A DNA stretch of 64,000 nucleotides, taken from Lampris incognitus (Eukaryota; Chordata; Actinopteri; Lampriformes; Lampridae). The position numbers and the translations under genes are program-made. Shown here piece after piece: positions 48,376-61,788 of the stretch (positions within the stretch are counted from its first letter, which is position 1; the number at the start of each line of letters is the position of its first letter). The stretch covers positions 143,313,252 through 143,377,251 of the forward strand of contig NC_079211.1 in NCBI RefSeq assembly GCF_029633865.1, given 5' to 3'. The notes under the pieces are model-generated. The model was given only the letters and a program-made list of their open reading frames with translations. It had not been told where the DNA came from and searched no databases.

Positions 48376-51300
48376 AGAGACACACGGTCAGCGGTGAAAG
48401 CGACTGGGCCTGGATGAACAGGTAAAGGAGTAAAGGACCCGATTAATTCCTCCACTGCCCGACAGCCCGGATGCGGTGTCACGTTAATGAAAATGAAAAT
48501 GAAAATTTCTGGGCGGAAATGGAAGGGGTTGCAGCAGAATTGATCGGCGGGCCGGTGCCCCGCCTGGCCCGCCGACGTCCTCGCGTAGCTCAGAGAGCAA
48601 CGGTATGACTTCCAAACGACCCGCTGAAATCCTCTCCCGCCTCCGGAGGAGTTTTTTAAGACAAATAATGTAATGAGCTGTAACTCTCATTAAACATGCT
48701 ACCTTGACTATCGCGCTGACCTCGCCGCCGCCGCACCGGGAAGAGTAATTAAACGGGAAGTGCTGTAAACAGAGCAGGAAAACAGCCGGGTGAGCACTGG
48801 AATAGCAGATTGAATTAAAGACCAAGCGAGCTAAAGTTTTTTTTTCCTTCCTGCAGATTTGTCTGTTTTTTGTTTTTTTTTCCAACCGTGCTGCCAGTCA
48901 GAGGTCTTTCTCTTCCCTCGGCTTCCCGTCACGGTTTCGTCTTAAGAAAAGAACCACTTTAATTAAACGACCCACTATAAGAGGACCACGACGGGCAGGG
49001 GGGCCGCCACGCAACGTGCGCGGCTAACCCCATCTTGCCGGCTGTACCTATATTTTTGATGAAGACATTGATTTCCCCAAAGGATTCTGGATGTTGATCG
49101 GCATTGTGATTAATTCAGCCGGGGCTGAGAAATAAACAACGGATGAAAAAATAATGACGCCGTACATGGCTCGCCGCACTTGAGTGATTGTTTTCTGTTT
49201 GGTATATTGTTCCACTCTTCCGTGATCCACATCGCTCTCTTGTAAGGATAATTGATGTCACACCCATGCATTCTTTTGGTGCACTTCATGGAAAGCCCTC
49301 GTATTTTGATACATAAGCCGTGCTAAAGTGATTAATATGTACATCAACCCGGGCAACCGCCAACTGGACCACACTGTATGTATGGGTGGGTGGGTGGGTG
49401 GGTGGCTGATATGCCAGGAGCACAGAGCTGAGGACACACAAAAAAAAAATGCTGTGTAATCCTGACGTTTGTGTGCTATTCTCTGACGTCAGCGAGATCT
49501 CAGTACTTTTACTTGCTGTTTTCTCCTCTCGCATGACTGTTGCCGGGCACAGTGCAGCACCCAAGCCTCTCGGACCACTTGTCCTTTCTTTTCTCTTCTT
49601 TGTGCTCCCTCGTATAAAAGGACAAAACACAGCACCGTATGTCTGTGTGCAAAAAGCACCCCCCCCCCCGTTTGAAGTCCCGGGTATTAATAAATATAAT
49701 GTGCCACAAAAGATGGACCTCATCTAATGGAACCTAATGTAGTGTAATTGGGACAAGTGCGGTTTTGGACTTTGCGTGGTTCCGACCGGCCCTTTTTGTA
49801 ATATTAATAAGGTGTTTGAACAGCTGACGTGAAACATTAGCCCGGATTATTATCTTAACGCTGTTACATTTCAGTTAGGGGGTTTTGGTTTTTGTTTTTT
49901 TTGCATTATTGTTCATTTGAAAGACCTTTCTGTGTATTTGTGCGCACCTCGGTTTTAACTGGTCACAAGTTTGTGCGAGGACACAAGAAACTGTCACGCG
50001 TCAACGTCACTGTCAGTTGTCATAATTGTCGGTGTGCAACCCCGCCTCGGTTCCGTCCCTCGTTTCTGATCCGGACGTGTCTGATTCCCAGACGGGCCGT
50101 GTTGGAATATCAGTCACAGACAGAAGCGAGCACCCCGCCACATCAATCTTCCCGGGTTTTTTTCCTGACGACTCGTCGACTAACAGACATTTGTAAATGC
50201 TTCGCCTCGTCCTCATCCGTACAAGGTGTCAAGAGGCATATCTGTGGATGCGGTAACAGATACGCGCCGCGAGGACATTTACCCTTGTGTGGCTGTGTGG
50301 TTTAATGACACCGGTAAACTGCACACGCCGCAACTTCGCTCGAGATTTTCGCCGGGTTTTACTTTTTTTACACATCTGCTGAGAAAAAAAAAACAAAAAC
50401 AAAAAAAATCACAGGACAGAAACGCGTCAGCAGAGCACTGGCTCGTGTTCAGATGTGATATACGCGCCCACATGTATTTTGCATGTTCACATACAACATA
50501 GGTGTTACCCCGATGCCCCCTCCCCTTCTGAGAGCCCCTTTACGAAAAGACTGAAAATAATTGTCATTCACAGTGCATTTCATGTTAATCGTGCAACTCT
50601 CTTGTATAATCAAGGAAGAAGAAGAAAAAAAAAAGGTGTTTTTCATTTTCCCAGTCTGGCTAAAGTTGGGGGGAGGGGGGACGGGGGTCCACTAGATGTG
50701 CTTTGATTGGTTGTTAGATGATTTATGGAATATAGAAACAAAGATATTTTCTAATATAGAAATATATTAAATATTACGTCTCCGGTCTTTGTGATCAATG
50801 CGTTCTTCATTTGAAGTAATGGAATTATATGGCCGCCGGGCCTCCTCTCATGAATAGTCAAGTGAAATAGCCTGGAAAGAGGGGGAATCATTGATTGGTG
50901 TCATACATCACCAGCGCTGAAGCGCCTTGCTTCAGGGGGTCGCAGTTTACAAAGGTTAAACCACCGGGCTGAGCGGCTAACCTGCCCGCCTGACAAAACC
51001 TGAGACAGTTCGTCCTACGCCGGGCGCCGGCCTCCTCCCTGGGCTTTTATTTACTTCTGCACTGAAACCGGGTCTTATCCTCGCAGATGAAGAAACATCA
51101 AGGTGATGGGATAAGGAATGTCTGTGGCACGGCCGGCCTGACACTGTGCTGGCACTTGGAAAGCCGAGGCTCAACTTGTTTTCTTCCTCCTCGCTGCTGT
51201 CAGCATAAGCCAGGCGATACAGTCCTTTAACTCATGTGGGCTTAAGTCTCCTCCCATCCCTCATTCTGTTCCATCGATTTTATCCAATAATTTCTCTTCG

Positions 51301-53286
51301 GTAGGATGCTGGATTTCGCCACCAGGTCTCTTCCTTAACAAGGCTGCTAGGAAAATACAAAGGGAAGAGAGGCTGGAAGGAAATTTTTTTATCCTTCTGA
51401 GGCTGGAAGGAATTTTTTTTATCCTCCTTCTAAGTCATGATGGCTCCTCGAATTTACGAATCGATTCTTGCATCTGTTTTGCATGCATCTAAATGCGATA
51501 CAAGTCTTTTTCTGCCCATGAAGCTTGATGAAATTCGGTAAAACAAAACCAAAACAACTAGGTATGTTTCGCTCTCGAGAACGTCTAGTTTATATGCCTC
51601 TAACCTGAACGCAGAGTAGTTGGTAGTTGGCGTTGCACAAAATCAGTGGAGATATTTACATATTCACACTTAAAGGCCAACCAAACCTTCAAGGGAGAAC
51701 CTGAAATTCAGCTTCTCTTCAGGTCGCCACAAAACTTAGCCGGTACCAAATGACCGCCCCCTATCCGCATCCGATACTGCGGTACAACTGTTTTGATATA
51801 ACCTGGGCCCCCAAGTTTCTTCCAGCTTTTGTCACTGTTCACTTGGTCATTTTTGGAGTTGTGTTGCGACAACAGGCAAGCGGGGCAGCCGGGGAGAGCT
51901 CCTGATTTCCCCAGGGAGTTTATGGCACCGCTTCGCCGACAGTCCCAGATTACCTTTGCCATTTTATAAGCTCCAATACGTCACCGGGCTGCTAGTATAT
52001 TTTCAAATCCCCCCCTCTTTACTAGGCCGTCTCTCTTATCCGTGATGCAAACCTAAACTTAAGCGTTTCGGGGTCAAGGACATACGGAGGATTATTTTTT
52101 GAAGGCTCCCAGTGAATGAGAAGTCGCGACCATTCGAAGTTATCACAAACCAGAAACGTTGTGAGGTGATTAACTCCTCTGTATATCCCATTTGTATAGA
52201 AATTAAAGAAATCATCAACCAATAGCCCAGTTCACACTATCACACAGAGTACTTTAACGGAAAGATTCTGTTAGCTTAGCTGCAGAAACACGTGAATTAC
52301 CAGTTTGTCACAATATGCTGGAATTATACATGACAGTAATACACTTGATCTGCAAATTCAGTATTCGTCCATTGCTGTTAAGCGACAATAAAGCAAAAGT
52401 GCAACACTCCTGCAAGAGGTCAAACTGCATTTTTATCTCTCGGGGCAACGATAAACACATGAAACGAGGACGTTGAATCGTTGAATGAAGATTTGATCTA
52501 AATCCGATATTAAACCCAGAGTTTGACATATTTGGGATAAGATAAAGTTGTCCTCTCACAGGGCAAATGTTCCTACCAAGATCGCTGGATTTGCAGCTAG
52601 CCCGTGTAATAATACTTTGCAGCGGTGGTGAATGGTAATCCATGAGAGGCGTTTTAAAAAGTCTTTGTCAAATGTTTCATTCAAAATCAAAGGCAAGCTC
52701 CACAATGGTCCAAGCTACGGTCTGGAAAGTCGATTTAACACACCGTTCATGGGGGTGTTTAAAAGCACTCGGAATTTCCCTCAATATACCGACTGTAACG
52801 TTGAGAACACGGCTCGAGTATGGCAAACAGCTCTTTTGTTAGACCCATACTGCGCTCTTTGCTCGACATTATGGGATGAATGTTCCTCACACAGCTTGCC
52901 TTTAAGGATTATTGTTGAATGTTTGCGTTGCGCAATATAAAAAGTCAACATCAATCCATTTCCCAAACGGTAAATGTGTTTAAACCAGTTTAGAATAAAA
53001 TGCAGCTAATGTAAAAAGACAGAAGTGGCTGACGTGGCCAACGGAGAACTGCCGCTGCACATTATGCATACATACCCTGCTTAGTAGTGGTCGCTGCACC
53101 AGCAAAGATAACCGCAGGTATTCTTTGGCGTTATCAACTGGAAATTACACAGCGGTTCACTTGTCCATTATTCAACAATATATGTTTATGTTGGTGGATA
53201 CTGACTCATGAATAAGTGTAATAAATTTTCATTTATCTATAAAATGGTTTTCTATTATCTGGATCTGGGTAATACCTGATATATTT

Positions 53287-53288
<2 letters not shown>
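48376..53288. other. lrrtm4 3' UTR (extent unknown) and downstream non-repetitive DNA
   Basis: An AATAAA hexamer lies at 49689-49694 and ATTAAA near 48690, so a long-isoform poly(A) site is possible but unproven. There are no transposons over almost 5 kb, unlike the intron. Segments such as 49055-49200 (ATTGTGATTAATTCAGCCGG) and 50760-50880 (GAAGTAATGGAATTATATGG) look like conserved non-coding DNA. A 30-bp direct duplication (GAGGCTGGAAGGAA plus T run and ATCC) lies at 51369-51425. Confidence 0.35.
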
Positions 53289-53360
<72 letters not shown>

Positions 53361-53375
53361 CACACACACACACAG
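53289..53375. repeat. (GT)n-(TA)n-(CA)n compound microsatellite
   Basis: About 58 bp of GT, then TATATATATA, then ACACACACAC. Confidence 0.97.
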
Positions 53376-53649
53376 TAGAAATGAATTGGCCACCAGCTGA
53401 AGACACAAAAAAATATCTCCTTTGCAATTACAAGTAAATCAGTGTCTATTACCCCCCCTTCATTAGATGATACACATGTGATATTCATTAGATGTTATAT
53501 TTGTATATTTTAACTGTCTGCTCTTCCAGCTGTGCTCCAGCACCATTCCACTATAAGATATACATAAAGTACCCCACTGGATGTTGCCTTGTTATATTTT
53601 TAAATGTATGCTTTTTCAACAGTGCCCCGGCCTTTTAAGCCCTTGCTTT

Positions 53650-53900
53650 GTCAAAACAAGCCCCGAGCCCTACCCCATTGGCTGTGACGTTTCTGAGGTT
53701 ATTTTTCAATTTTTTTTCAAAAGTTTTCTATCCTCCCATTGGTTGCTGTGCATCATAACTATCTACACAACTGGTTGTAATTTTTCAAATGTTTTCTGTC
53801 CCCCTCATTGGTTGCTGCACACTGTAACTAGGGGCAACATAGTATTTATTGGTTGTGTATGTTTTTTTCTTTGTTGTTTAACCACATTGGCAGCTGATGA
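53650..53900. repeat. Diverged short tandem duplication with five ATTGG motifs
   Basis: Units containing TTTTCAAA..GTTTTCT followed by CATTGGTTGCTG recur. ATTGG (an inverted CCAAT box core) occurs at 53677, 53738, 53807, 53848 and 53886. Function unknown. Confidence 0.5.
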
Positions 53901-53939
53901 GTGTGTGACGCACAAAAAAAGCTTGTTCTGCTATGTATG

Positions 53940-53973
53940 TATGTATATATATTTATGTGTGTGTGTGTATATG

Positions 53974-54006
<33 letters not shown>
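53940..54006. repeat. AT/GT microsatellite
   Basis: Runs of TATG, GTGTGT, TATATA and CACACA. Confidence 0.9.
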
Positions 54007-55532
54007 TGGATGTGATGCACTGTACGCTGCACAGATTTCTATTAGTAGCTAAGGAAATGGTTGCTAGGCAATCAACTGAGCTCTAAGAGAAGGTTTGTAT
54101 GAGATGAGGTTAAGAGAGAGAGCTGTCAATCACTTGGAAAATAAAAGTTGCACAGCGCTGAGCGAACCTCCCCCTCCCGCCTCCCCTCCACGCAGCAGCA
54201 GGTGTTTTGCAACAATCTAGCGAAATATGATCTATTAATTATACTCTGAAAGTTCACACATCTGCGAATGACCCCGCCCCCCCCCCACTGGTTACATTAC
54301 TGCCACTGAGGGAGCTATTAAACAATTTATCGCACACTATTTAAATACACACTTCTCCTCAACAATAAAACAAGATCAGGTTTCCATTACTGTCGTACCT
54401 TGACTGAGAGATTTGTTATTTCAAGCCCAAGTGCCTCGATTTCGAGTGACGCAACCAGCTGGCGTCATCCTCTGTGGAGACTCGTGTACCTCCGAAGCTC
54501 TATTTTCTCCCATGAGTCACGAGTCGTGGGGGGGGGGGGGGGGTAGGGGACAACAAATAAAACACTCCATATAAATAATGTGCCGTTGATGAAACAGCAC
54601 AAATGTCTCACACTGGTTCAAGTTCACCCACGGTCATATCGAGACGGGGCAGATTGAATTTAGTTGTCTCTCAACTTAATACACAGGTGGAGTTGTGTGC
54701 CCTGCGGAGTTGTGGGGCGGGGGGAGGGGGGGGATTTATGGTCTGGAAGACTGTAGCTGTCATGTCCCCGCAGCAGCAGCAGCAGCAGCACCACCGCTCA
54801 GCATCTCTGCCAAGGCGCAGTTTACTCTCCCGGCACCGCCTTTGCATTCCAATGAGCTGTATGCAGGAAACGGCTAACGTTCCGGCCCCACAGCAGGCAT
54901 CCCGGGACGGGGGCTCAATTAACCCAACACAAGCGCTGTCATCTGGAATCAACACAGATACAGGCCTCTAATTCTCCCCAGCTACAGTATCGTGGGACTC
55001 GATCGAGCGATAACTGTGTCGTCCGCTCGACGCTGACCGAGAGCACGAAGCGGGCGGCTTTATCAGACCTGCGCGGCTACAGCTTTGGCACTGGGGTTGT
55101 TTGTTCGACGCTTCGTTCTTGTTTGTTATCCCCCTCTTAAGGCCTGTGCGCTCTCGCTGGAGCGCAACAGCGATCTCTGAAGCCAAAGATACAAAGCACA
55201 GCCACGGGATGCTTCATCAGTTTAAGCTTGCCACATTGATTTACATTTTCCTTGACAGCAGGCAATTCGTGACTTGCGGAAATCCTGGGTCCCCCCCCCC
55301 CCCCCTATTTTTCCACATGGCTAGGAATCTATCATGGTGGATCTAATCAGAGGGGGGTGGGGGATAGAAAGGGTATTGGAAGGATTTTCAGCAATCATTT
55401 TAAATCAGCATGGCAGTACAATTGATTAAGAATGAGAGGGAACAACTGACCTTCTTCATTTGATGATATGTAAAATATGCAACATCTACCCCTCTAACAT
55501 GTGAATGTGGACCCCGTGGTCTCACTCACTCA

Positions 55533-55572
<40 letters not shown>

Positions 55573-57193
55573 TGTGACTCCTAATATGATGGAACAATAA
55601 AACCTGTTGTTAGGCAAGATTCCTGCTGATGAGAGCGAGAGCGAGCGATGCTCCGGGACTCAGCCTCTCGGAAACTGGCAAGGTCTTCCTCATCTGTTCT
55701 CTCCGTGGGTCAGCAGCAACCACCTGGCATAAGGGAAATCCATTAGTGAGATTTGGCAGAGTGCGGGCCCCTCATGTCTCTTCGTTCAGTACAGTTTTTA
55801 GGTAATTCTGTTTAATGGCCGTGGCCTTGCTTTGAAACCCTCACACCTTCGTAAATGATGCATTCATAGAGGACATGATGAATTTCACAACACATTTGGT
55901 AACTTCGCGGAGTCAAATAAGACGAGTCTTCAATAATTTATCGATCACCCCCCCCCCGAAATTGGGCCTTCGTGACAGATCATTTACCGAAAGGAAAGCG
56001 GAAAGCGAGCGCTGAATGTAACGATACAGCTTATGGCCACACCAAACGAAGATCTACTAATGCAAGAAATCACAAGACACTCCCTTATAGCTAAAATAAA
56101 GATTGACAAGCACAAATTGAGACACACCTTCCCCAAAATCCCAGGTTGGAGCAGAAGTGGCAATGTGCATCGCCACTGGTCCCCGATATAGTGCAGGAAA
56201 TATGTGCAAAAAAAGCATATAGCTTCTCCAGTGCAAGAAAATTAGTATAAATACAAACATGACTATGACTGTGAGTAAAGATTCCTTCATACATATGCAT
56301 TGTGGCTATTCACACTGTCAGATTTAGGCAGAGGGAATGTGCAAATATATGCAAATAATCACATACAATCATGCATCGCAAGTATTCACATTATCAAGTA
56401 TGTACAGTGGTGTAGAAATGTATGGCGCCTACTTATGTGCAATTATGCATCATTTCTATCAACACCGTAGCGATCGGATGAGTAAACCGTCGTGCAAAAG
56501 GACAGATGGCAGGTATAGCAAGCACAGACATAGGTGTGGGTGAGCAATGGAGACTACTAAGTAAATCACAGATGAGGGTTGCCTGTATGCAGGAACATGA
56601 CAGGTGCATGTACTGATCTATAAACAAGGACATGTGCAGGATTTCAATAAGTTATGTTTACAGATGAAGGTCTGCTGTACCAGTGAGTCCGGAGCATGTT
56701 AAAAAGGGAGCCGGGATGAGTGGGGGTTCAGAGTCAGGTCAGGAGTGCATTGCGACCAGGAATCGGCGTCTTCCCAGTTAACCGGGAAGCACTGGGGCCA
56801 GGATTGGTGTGCACAAGGCATTGCAGAGGTGTATGGTCATCTGAGTGGGAGAGCGTTTAAAGCTTCCATTGTGACACTTCAGGGTGGGGGGAGTCGCAGC
56901 ACAAATGCACCAGCGCTGCCTGGAGGACGCGAGAGGAAATTGTCTCAAAGATATAGTTCAATTTGGATATTACAGATCAAAAATGCATATTCAGTTCATT
57001 GTGCCATCCTCTCAAGTAGCTTTTACCAACGTCTAAGTCTTCCCCTGTTCAATTGGGGGGGGGCACTAAGAAATGCATAATAAAATCTGTCATAAACATT
57101 TATAAATATGTACAGTTAGTTTATAGGATGCCATGAATCATGCAAAAAATCCTGTTATGGCTGCACATAATGTGTTTTATGTAAATGCAAACA
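54007..57193. other. Non-coding stretch with simple repeats only
   Basis: G/C homopolymers occur at 54529-54544, 54719-54732 and 55290-55306, a (GCA)n run at 54769-54790 and a (CA)n run at 55523-55568. Nothing coding is recognised. Some segments (55850-56040) may be conserved non-coding DNA. Confidence 0.35.
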
Positions 57194-57600
57194 AACACTT
57201 TCTATGAAGTTTGCATCTATAACACCCTATAAGCATCTATAACGCCCTATAAGTGTAGCTATAAGGAGTGTAAGATTCATTATAACCATGTATATGCCCT
57301 CACAACACCTCATAACCACCTTTATGATACATTGTCAATTTAAAACGGATTTATGCATTATAAGTATGTCATCATTAGCCTGTTTATCTCTCAAATGTCA
57401 TAATGCATCATAGCCAACTTGTTTTGCTTAAGTTTTTTAGAGATGCATAATGACACTTCAGTGCTATTTCACAGTCTTCAGCCATAGCTGTTAGTCATTG
57501 TTATACACATTATAGGAGAGTATGGGCATTATAGATGCTTATAGGGCATTATAGATGCTTATAGGGCATTATAGATGCAAGCTTCATGGAAAGTGTTACC
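57194..57600. mobile_element. MITE with long inverted ends containing 20-bp sub-repeats
   Basis: The left arm (ACACTTTCTATGAAGTTTGC, then two ATCTATAAC..CCCTATAAGC units) is inverted at the right arm (two TTATAGGGCATTATAGATGC units, then AAGCTTCATGGAAAGTGTTA). It ends GTGTTACC, a common fish MITE terminus. Non-coding. Confidence 0.8.
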
Positions 57601-58602
57601 CTTATTTTTTTCCTTTTCCCATTTGGAGATGTGAGGCTCTTTTTCTCGCATTGTCATCACATTTATCCACTAAATTAATCTACGGCTAATCTACTGTAAC
57701 GCCATTACGTTTCGTTTAAGCAAGTAGCAATTAATCTATGATGACTTGAACATGTGAAATGGATTGTAAATGTGGAAACGTAGATTGAATTGACTCTATT
57801 AGTTGCTGTTAATTCTAGCCAAATAAAGCTACTGTATTGTAGACAGTGTACTGTAGATAGAAGTGAGCTAGAAATAGAACAAGAAATCAGCCCCCCCCCC
57901 CAAAAAAAGACTAGTATTTATTACAAGTTGTTTTCTCATCTGTCCTTTGCAATCTTTGGATGCTGCGGCATGTTGTTTATCAGTAGGACTCAGGGGCGTC
58001 GTGTGTACCGCAATGAACTGATTTATTAAATTGTTTGCCTCTCAGCAGCCACAAATATCTCCCATATTATGGGGGACTTGGAGACTGTTGACTGGTGCAT
58101 CGGGGCCACTGAATGATGAATTACAGCAAGAACAGCCAACAAAAGTCCCAGAACATGGACACACAAACACACATCCTGATACACACACATGACAGACAGA
58201 TGTGCACAAGCAGCAGCGCACGCACTCACAACCCGGGTGTTTTGCCAGTGGCTGATGCGGGGACATCTTCCGGTAGCATTAAAAGAAAGAAAAAGTAACA
58301 AGGCCGTAAATTGAATATTGACCTTTTCCACATCACACTGGAAAGCCTTGTAAGGGTGTGAGGTAAGATGTCCCCCTCATCGATACCACCCTTCTCTCAA
58401 AAGCACTTAATGGTTGGATAGGAAGAACCTGTGGTGTGTTTTTTATCCGGCTTGCTGTTCTCCCCCTGTATTCAGTCTCATGCAGTTTTTACTGGGTCTT
58501 GAAACATCCACATCTCTAGAGCCACAGCCTGTTCCATCCCATATAAAGGTTTGAAGGAAAACAACCCCCCCCCCCCAAAAAAAACCTTGCTGTTTGTTTA
58601 AA
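57601..58602. other. Intergenic stretch, nothing assigned
   Basis: No repeat or coding signal beyond poly-C runs at 57891 and 58563. Confidence 0.35.
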
Positions 58603-58879
58603 AGGGAAGTCAGAGGGTAGTGTAGCGGTCTATTTTGTTGCCTACCAACACAGGGATCACCGGTTTGAATCCCTGTGTTACCCCCGGCTTGGTCAGGTGT
58701 CCCTACAGACACAATTGGCTGCAGGTGGGGAGCCGGATGCGGGTATGTGTCCTGGTTGCTGCACTAGCATCTCCTCTGAGCGGTCGGGGTGCCTGTTCGG
58801 GGTGGAGGGGGAATAGCGTGCTCCTCCCACAAGCTATGTCCCCCTGGCGAAACGCCTCACTGTCAGGTGAAAAGAAGCC
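58603..58879 (+). mobile_element. SINE family B, 3'-truncated
   Basis: It has a diverged head (GGGTAGTGTAGCGGTCTATT), a degraded B box (GGTTTGAATCCC) and body up to CAGGTGAAAAGAAGCC. The foldback element starting at about 58891 cuts off the remainder. Confidence 0.8.
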
Positions 58880-58890
58880 GTCATAAACCG

Positions 58891-60118
58891 GGTAACTAAA
58901 CCCTAGATCATTTTAGTGGCTTGCTGATATCTACAGGTTAAAAACCACGTATAAAGGTTAAAAACACAGCAGGCTGGTCTTGGTACTCTGTGATGTTAGC
59001 ATGGCAGGATAAACATAGCAGGATAAACATAACCGCAGCTAAGCAGGGTACTGGTCTTGGTATTCTGTGATGTTAGCATAGCAGGGTAAACATAGCTGCA
59101 GCTAAGCAGAGTACTGGTCTTGGTACTCTGTGATGTTAGCATAGCAGGATAAACATAGCTGCAGCTATGCAGAGTACTGGTCTTGGCACTCTGTGATGTT
59201 AGCATAGCAGGAAAAACATAGCTGCAGCTAAGCACAGAGTACTGGTCTTGGTACTCTGTGGTGTTAGCATAGCAGGATAAACATAGCTGCAGCTAAGCAC
59301 AGAGTACTGGTCTTGGTACTCTGTGATGTTAGCATAGCAGGATAAACATAGCTGCAGCTAAGCAGAGTACTGGTCTTGGCACTCTGTGATGTTAGCATAG
59401 CAGGAAAAACATAGCTGCAGCTAAGCACAGAGTACTGGTCTTGGTACTCTGTGGTGTTAGCATAGCAGGATAAACATAGCTGCAGCTAAGCACAGAGTAC
59501 TGGTCTTGGTACTCTGTGATGTTAGCATGGCAGGATAAACATAGCAGGATAAACATAACTGCAGCTAAGCAGGGTACTGGTCTTGGTACTCTGTGATGTT
59601 AGCATAGCAGGATAAACATAGCTGCAGCTATGCAGAGTACTGGTCTTGGCACTCTGTGATGTTAGCATAGCAGGAAAAACATAGCTGCAGCTAAGCACAG
59701 AGTACTGGTCTTGGTACTCTGTGGTGTTAGCATAGCAGGATAAACATAGCTGCAGCTAAGCGCACAGAGTACTGGTCTTGGTACTCTGTGATGTTAGCAT
59801 AGCAGGATAAACATAGCTGCAGCTAAGCGGAGTACTGGTCTTGGCACTCTGTGATGTTAGCATAGCAGGAAAAACATAGCTGCAGCTAAGCACAGAGTAC
59901 TGGTCTTGGTACTCTGTGGTGTTAGCATAGCAGGATAAACATAGCTGCAGCTAAGCACAGAGTACTGGTCTTGGTACTCTGTGGTGTTAGCATAGCAGGA
60001 TAAACATAGCTGCAGCTAAGCACAGTACCAAAACCAGCCTGCTGTGTTTTTAACCTTTATACGTGGTTTTCAACCTGTAGATATCAGCAAACCACTAAAA
60101 TGATATAGGTTTAGTTGC
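58891..60118. mobile_element. Foldback element: about 95-bp inverted ends around a 16-unit minisatellite
   Basis: The left arm 58891-58985 (GGTAACTAAACCCTAGATCA, TGATATCTACAGG, ACCACGTATAAAGG, ACACAGCAGGCTGG) is inverted with few changes at 60024-60118. Between them lie only tandem units. No transposase. The left end interrupts a family B SINE. Class unknown; the layout resembles satellite-bearing MITE or foldback elements. Confidence 0.85.
58982..60025. repeat. 61-65 bp minisatellite, 16 units, with higher-order structure
   Basis: Unit: GTACTGGTCTTGGTACTCTG, TGATGTTAGCATAGCAGGAT, AAACATAGCTGCAGCTAAGC, then optional ACAGA. Variant units (GGCACTCTG with GGAAAAAC; TGGTGTT) recur in a fixed order. 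An unusual unit with doubled GCAGGATAAACATA occurs at 58993 and again at 59519, so a block of about 526 bp is itself duplicated. Confidence 0.95.
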
Positions 60119-60840
60119 ACGTTAATGTGTTGAATTAACTCATTTTTCCTTGGATCTACGGAATCTGTTTCTATAGTCTATTTCCATAATTTTAAGATTT
60201 TCTTACAATGCAGACAACATGTGTCTATGATTACATTTTTGTGCATTTATTAAACATCATCATTTTAAAAAGTAGAATGGGTTTCATATATTTTGGTGAG
60301 CCTGGGATAAGTGCAGGTTGGCGGGATCGGTAATTAACTTTGCTCTGGAGGCAGTGGGCCTTGAGGCAGGATGGATTTAATTGGTGGCTTTAAATGCAAT
60401 TGGGGTTTAGAGATTGTTTGCCCGTATGCCAATGTCTTGGCATTTATTCTCCTCTTTATATGATATGCCAACTAAAGGGAACTACCTCACTTCATGTCTT
60501 AGCTCGCCATATAGCTTTTAGAAAATTTATAAATTTATGGATTTAGATGCAGATGAAATTAAAGTATCTAGCAAAATTCGTGAATGAACGAAGTCACAAC
60601 TGTTTCTTTTTCAGGTTTATAAGTAACATTAATTTAAGATTAATTAGGCAAGCTAATATTCCATAGGCGAGCTTCTCTGACACCTGTAAGATCCAGAGAT
60701 CCGTCTGACGGTGTAAAATGTCTGTCAAGTCTGGGTAATAGCTCATCGGTGCTGTGTCTCTGTGGGCAACTAGCCTGCCCTACACCACCCCCCCCCCCAC
60801 ACACACACACATCACACACATACAATATACTTGTATGTCG

Positions 60841-60873
<33 letters not shown>

Positions 60874-61770
60874 GCCATACACAATTATCACCTTCACTGC
60901 CACCCAGACTCATGCACATCCATCATAATTATACACAGGGGGAGTTTAAATAGCGACGCATACCATGGAGCAGAAAAACACTCCCAATTTTCTTCTACAC
61001 AACACATTGGGATCAAAGATGAATACAAACAATTTTGTGTTTCTACTATATCAGCCGTCAACAGCACGTTAAAACATGGCATTGTTTTGTTTTACACAGG
61101 AAGTGGTTGGCTATACTGACATTTTGTGCGGGCTACAGTTCCACTGTATATTCATTTAAACCCTTATAGGCCGCAGAACCTTTTTCGTGACATTTTTTCA
61201 CTCGCGCCAAAAAGTGACTTCAAGCTCTACTTCCCCAGTCAGGGTCAGCGTCTACTCTCCCCATAGCATTAAAGACTAGCGTTAACCTTTGTGCAGCGTA
61301 TATAAATCACAGTCGCTACGCCGCGCGGCATTGTATAGCCTCCTTCTCTGGGTGTGTTTTACCGGAGGAATAGGTTATGATGAGGACGAGGGGGGGGGGG
61401 GAAAGGAGGGGGAGCAGAGAACAGTGGAATAAAAAGGGCGAATCAACCGTTCGGCCCTGACCGCAGTGCGAGCTGCTGCTGCTGAAGCTAACATGTCTGT
61501 GTTTGTTCAACAAATTCATTTTGCTCGAAATCCATTTACTTAATTATATTCCCTCGAGGTAATATAATTTGGAATGAAAATGAACAAATGATTTGATTAA
61601 TGGGCTTTGCAGGCCACCGTCTTAAATTTGTAAGGGAACCCTCAGATTTGTATCTGTTTGTATGTGTGGAGGGGGAAGTAGTGTTTGTGTGTGTGTGCGT
61701 TTGTGTGCGCGGAGATATGTGTGTGTGTATAAACATTTGGCGGATAATATACTAAAATATAAATGTATTT
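60119..61770. other. Intergenic stretch with microsatellite
   Basis: C and CA runs lie at 60788-60871. No coding or transposon signal otherwise. Confidence 0.4.
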
Positions 61771-61788
61771 CCACCCGGATGCATGTAT

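Noticed and set aside
58982..60025. CRISPR-like regular repeats
   Set aside because: Units are contiguous tandem repeats without unique spacers, inside a foldback element in vertebrate DNA.
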